Shown here: positions 60,162 through 64,000 of the stretch, in pieces | Numbering within the stretch: position 1 is the stretch's first letter | Layout of the letters: each line of letters opens with the position of its first letter | Source of the DNA: Ophiosphaerella korrae | Taxonomy: Eukaryota; Ascomycota; Dothideomycetes; Pleosporales; Phaeosphaeriaceae | Length of the DNA: 64,000 nucleotides | Direction of reading: 5' to 3' | NCBI GenBank assembly: GCA_028456385.1 | Contig: JALNQF010000018.1 | Span: 248,001-312,000 of the forward strand | Position numbers and translations under genes: made by a program | The notes under the pieces: model-generated | What the model saw: the letters and a program-made list of their open reading frames with translations, nothing else | The model's database searches: none | Told to the model about the DNA's origin: nothing

Positions 60162-61834
60162 TCACAGCATCGGCGTGATCTCTGCGGCCTCCTTGAACGT
60201 GGCGCCCGTCTTTGCGCGCACTTCCTCGACCGTCACGCCGTCCGCCAACTCGACGAGCGTCAGCCCGTTGGTAAAATCGACGTCGAACACGCACTACGCT
60301 CGTTAGATGCCGAATTCCAAAAAGCGCATAAATGCTCGCATCAAACTTACCAGCTCCGTGATGATGCGGCTCACGCACGCGCGCCCCGTCAGCGGGAACT
60401 CGCACTGCTTGAGGATCTTGGGCCTTCCTTTCTTGTCCGTGTGCTCCATGGTGACGACAACCTTGGTCAGCGCAGGATTGCTCACGAGGTCCATTGCGCC
60501 GCCGAAGCCCTTGACTTTGCCCGGCAACATCCAGTTGGCGAGATCGCCTGTCGCCGACACCTGCATGGCGCCGAGAATGGTCAGGTCGATGCGGCCGGCG
60601 CGGATCATGCCAAAGGACTCTTCGGAGCCGAAGCACGAGGCGCCAGGCAGGAGGGTCACGGTTTCTTTGCCCGCGTTGATCAGGTCGGCGTCTTCGGCGC
60701 CGGCCGCGGGGTAGGGGCCCAGGCCTAGGATGCCGTTTTCGGATTGGAGCTGCACGGTGATGGAGGGGGGAACGAAGGAGGGGGCGAGCATGGGCATGCC
60801 GATGCCTAGGTTAGCGTACATGCCGTTTTTGAATTCTTTGGCGGCGCGCCGGACGATGCGGTCGCGCTTGGCGGCCGAGGCGGACTGCGTGGGAGGCGGC
60901 GAGGAGTCTGGCGAGCCCGACGAGGGGGTCGCGTTGACGATTTTCTCAATCTGCTTGGGTGCGCTGGACTGGATGATGCGGTCGACGTAGATGCCGGGGA
61001 CGTGGACGGCGTTGGGCTCGATGGCGCCGACATGGACAATGTGCTCGGCCTCGACGATGGTCATCCTTGCGTTGCGGGCCATGGCGCCGTTGAAGTTTTG
61101 CGCCGCGTAGCGGAACTGCAGGTTGCCGAGGCGGTCGGCCTTGTAGGCCTTGATGAAGGCGTAGTCGCCCTTGATGCTCTCTTCCATGACATAGCTCTTC
61201 CCATTGAACACCTTGACGTCGCGCGGCGTCGAGTACTGGGCGACGGAGCCGTCGCTGTTGTGCCGCAGCGCCAGCTCGCCCGTCTGGACGACGGTGCCAA
61301 AGGCGGCAGGCGTGTAGAAAGCGGGGATGCCCGCGCCGCCTGCGCGGCAGCGCTCAGCCAGTGTGCCCTGGGGCGTCAGTTCGAGCTCCAGCTCACCCGT
61401 CAGGTACATTTGCTCGAGGACCTTGTTCTCGCCGACATAGGACGCAATCATCTTGCGCACCTGCTTGCTCTCGAGCAGCAGGCCCAGCCCGCCGCCGACC
61501 ACGCCCGCATTGTTGGACACGGCAGTGAGCCCCGTGATGGACGGCGTGGCCTGCACCTGGCTGATGAGCGTGTCCGGGACGCCCGAGAGCCCAAAGCCGC
61601 CGCACAGGAGCGTCGTGTTGGACTTCATGTCTGCTATGGCCGCCGCGGGGCTGGCAACCACCTTGTTGATTTCATGGCGGTGCAGCGAGGCCGAGAAGCT
61701 GCGCGAAAACACGAGGCAAGTCTGTGTACATCAGTTCGTGGCTCTGCGTCCGCACGAGGGCAGCTGCAACCGACCTTGGTGGTGCTCCGTGATAGTGTGC
61801 GTGCGGTGCGCAGCGTGTGGCATATTGACGGCAT
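60162..61834 (-). CDS. Succinyl-CoA:3-ketoacid CoA transferase, mitochondrial (SCOT, 520 aa)
   Basis: Minus-strand exons are 61834-61775, 61721-60351 and 60293-60162. The last intron (57 bp, GTAAGT) is sure. The first (53 bp) uses a weak GTCGGT donor and TACACAG acceptor but gives the expected 520-residue length and a classic presequence ([20 protein letters not shown]). Subunit-alpha-like motifs: [50 protein letters not shown] and [20 protein letters not shown]. Beta-like motifs: [16 protein letters not shown], the catalytic Glu in [43 protein letters not shown] and the terminal GLTLVEL. It transfers CoA from succinyl-CoA to acetoacetate in ketone-body use in the matrix. The catalytic site looks intact. 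Confidence 0.93.
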
Positions 61835-62974
61835 GGTGGCGGCACGTGGTCGGGCCCTGTTCGAGCACCCCAAATGGCAGGCTGGGACGAGGCCAATATA
61901 TCCTACTCCACGTGTTCAGCATATTCGCGGCCCTCGGTTCCCTCGCCGTGGTTGGAGACAGGGCGGAAGAAAGCCGCCCGGAATGTGGGGGTTGAAAGCG
62001 GTCGGAAAAGGGATCTGGCAAACCGACATGTGCCCTCCCGGGTCTGTCGTGTGTGAGAATTGGAGCTTGCCAAATATATAGTCACGTGACCGTGGACAAA
62101 GGGTGGGAGGAGAAAGACCTATCGCACGCGTAATACACGCTCAAAAGTTACAAATTAAAGCGCAATTTAAAGCTACAGATCGGTTCTATAATTCTGCTAT
62201 TATTAGCAGGCTTTAAGCGCAGAGTGTGCGAGCGAGACGCCTTTTCTTACACGCTCTTCGGTGTGCATCGCGCAACCGTCAGAAAGTTGCCAATCAACGA
62301 CCCGATTTTTGCGTGTGACAAATGATAGAATAGGTAATCGATAAGAACTGTGCGGTAATACTTGATCAAGTCTAGTACACATCCTATCCACTAGTTAAGC
62401 GAGACAGGCAGTCCCCCTCAACGACAGAGAAAGAATTACTTGTCATCAAGAGATTTTTCCTTTGAACCTTCTCAAAAGCAGCCGCCCTAGCATATCACCT
62501 CCGGTGAAGGGCTGGAGATTCCCTCTTGATCCAAACATGACCATTGCTGACATAGATAACGATCCGGCTAGTTTCATAACTTGAGCCGTCAGAATTCCCC
62601 TCCCGTCTTAGCTCGTGTTCAATGCTGACCAGTTTTGAATCTGAAAATAAGTCAAGGCAGCACTGAGACACATTCTTTTATATAATACTTAGTAATAATT
62701 GAATAATCAAGTAAGATATTCAGCTACACTAACCCTCAGTAACCTCAAAAGGCCTGAAAGTCGTGTAGTTAATAATTACTATAATAAAAATAGGCTTCAT
62801 AAAGCTTCAAGTAAACAAATTTCAAATTCACTATTTAGCCTGTGTTGGTATATCCAATAGCTCTATTCAAACACAGACACGAAAACACACAACACTTTCA
62901 TCCTCAGTAACTCTCTCCGTATCTTTTACATACTTACATAGCAACACCACTTTACTTTACATATTCATCCCACC
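61835..62974. other. Intergenic region between SCOT and the APH pseudogene
   Basis: The first 250 bp are the SCOT promoter. The rest becomes increasingly AT-rich (62640-62870) and non-coding. The last 60 bp lead into the CCACCATG start context at 62971. No gene is supported. Confidence 0.5.
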
Positions 62975-64000
62975 ATGTCGGGCCGCGTTATAATGAGGCA
63001 GTTTGGAGTGCAAAAAAGGGACGAGGATATGAGCTTTCGGGCTAAAGCGACCAGACCTCGTCCACCCATTTCTCATTTTACGAAGCTTGAGCTTCCATAT
63101 GAAGCACCAAACCACCCAGACCTACCCACATTGGAGGATATTGATTTCTGCTTGGGCTACAACCCCGAGCACCCCAGCTTCCGGCCGACATTTTGCATAT
63201 TAGGAGACTTCATTATAAGGAAGGGCGATGCAACCGTGATTCAAGTAAGTGGTATTGGACACCGCATCCCCATTATACAAAACTGACAACGATCAAGACG
63301 TAGAGAACATTCTATTTCTCTAGCAAAATACTCAGATTCGAGCACCCAAAGTTTACAAGGCCTTTACTCGAGAAACCCGACATGGCATAATGTATTACGC
63401 AGTACTAGAATATATTCATGGCTTCGCAATGGACCACTACAGATGGAGCAAATTGAGTGATGAGGACAAGATAAAGATCCGCTCAAAACTGATAGAATAA
63501 TTTCAAATACTCCACTCAATTCCCTCAGAGGGGTACTATGGACGTATTCACAACCAATGCTAGGCTCCCACCTGCCCCCTCCTTGAGACTACTAGGAAGA
63601 GCATGTGTGGTCCTTACCAGAGTCATGAAGATTTCGTTACTGCGATGCTGGAATCTATTGAGCTTACTTTTGCAATATATGACACTATGAAACGTCACCC
63701 GTTCTACAACGCCATGGAGAAGGTTATGTCCGAATTAAAGCCCTTGTTATTGTCAAATGACGCATCCAAGCCCATCTTCACTCTCAGACATTTTAGGCGG
63801 GAAAACTTCAAGATCCAGCCACCACAAGGGACAGGTGATAATGCGACAGACTGGGAAGTAGTCATAATTAAGCACCGCCATGCTGGGTGGTATCCCGCCT
63901 GGATGACGCCTGTATTCCTGCACAATGCTACACTAGTACGACATAACGCGGGTTTCTATGATAAGGGCGAAAACAGTGAATGGCAAGAGCCTTTGATTGC
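62975..64000 (+). pseudogene. APH-fold kinase pseudogene, open at the right edge
   Basis: Exon 1 is 62975-63244 (good CCACCATG start); the intron 63245-63323 (79 bp) has GTAAGT and a CTCTAG acceptor in phase 0; exon 2 runs off the window. The frame is broken by TAA at 63498 (LIE-stop-FQILHS, where CAA to TAA would explain it) and TAG at 63561 (HNQC-stop-AP). The family motifs that should carry catalysis are lost: the catalytic HGDFRPEN is LRHFRRENF here, and the metal-binding IDWEHAGW is IKHRHAGWYPAW. Other parts remain recognisable (MCGPYQSHEDF; LEYIHGF). Relatives are phosphotransferases of the aminoglycoside kinase family with unknown small-molecule substrates. This copy is a decayed gene that may continue past 64000. 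Confidence 0.8.

Overview
The window reads as nuclear DNA of a filamentous ascomycete (Pezizomycotina), most likely a Dothideomycete such as a member of the Pleosporales. The class is my inference from overall protein resemblance. The evidence for a filamentous ascomycete is short introns (mostly 44-90 bp) with GTAAGT-like donors and CTAAC/CTAAT branch points, a giant Leashin-like (Woronin-body tether) gene, an NLR-type gene with PNP, NB-ARC and TPR domains, a HET-domain relic, and C-to-T type lesions that look like repeat-induced point mutation (RIP).

Layout. 1-18.2 kb: one enormous plus-strand gene, open at the left edge, with more than 6,000 residues visible. It has about forty Lys-rich modules separated by acidic Pro/Thr/Glu linkers, then a coiled coil and a conserved C-terminal domain. 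18.9-21.8 kb: a short-chain dehydrogenase and a small hypothetical gene. 22.4-36.7 kb: an accessory island holding an NLR gene broken by one in-frame TGA, an APH-fold kinase gene, a decayed unidentified gene, a 137-bp MITE-like element whose arms differ only by transitions, a two-TM protein gene, a fungal C2H2 zinc-finger gene, a HET-domain pseudogene and an 85-bp near-perfect hairpin. 37.0-40.2 kb: a secreted PL7/PL20-like polysaccharide lyase and a Cys-rich, probably GPI-anchored surface protein. 40.4-61.8 kb: a compact run of conserved genes: a cytochrome b561-like protein (with a 12-nt microexon), a hybrid histidine kinase, SYP1/FCHO, a CDK-like kinase, HYM1/Mo25, an SLC35/TPT transporter, an FKBP joined in frame to a STIMATE-family membrane protein, and mitochondrial SCOT. 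62.9 kb to the right edge: a second, clearly pseudogenised APH-fold kinase running off the window.

How the genes relate. Several conserved genes serve hyphal cell biology: septal-pore plugging (Leashin-like), endocytic site formation (SYP1), polarity signalling (HYM1/Mo25) and two-component sensing. They are not an obvious pathway cluster. The island carries non-self-recognition type genes (NLR, HET) in different states of decay, next to small repeats. The most unusual items are the FKBP-STIMATE fusion, the module grammar of the giant protein, the split NLR, and a set of atypical introns (GC-AG, a 12-nt microexon, and stop-free 3n introns).
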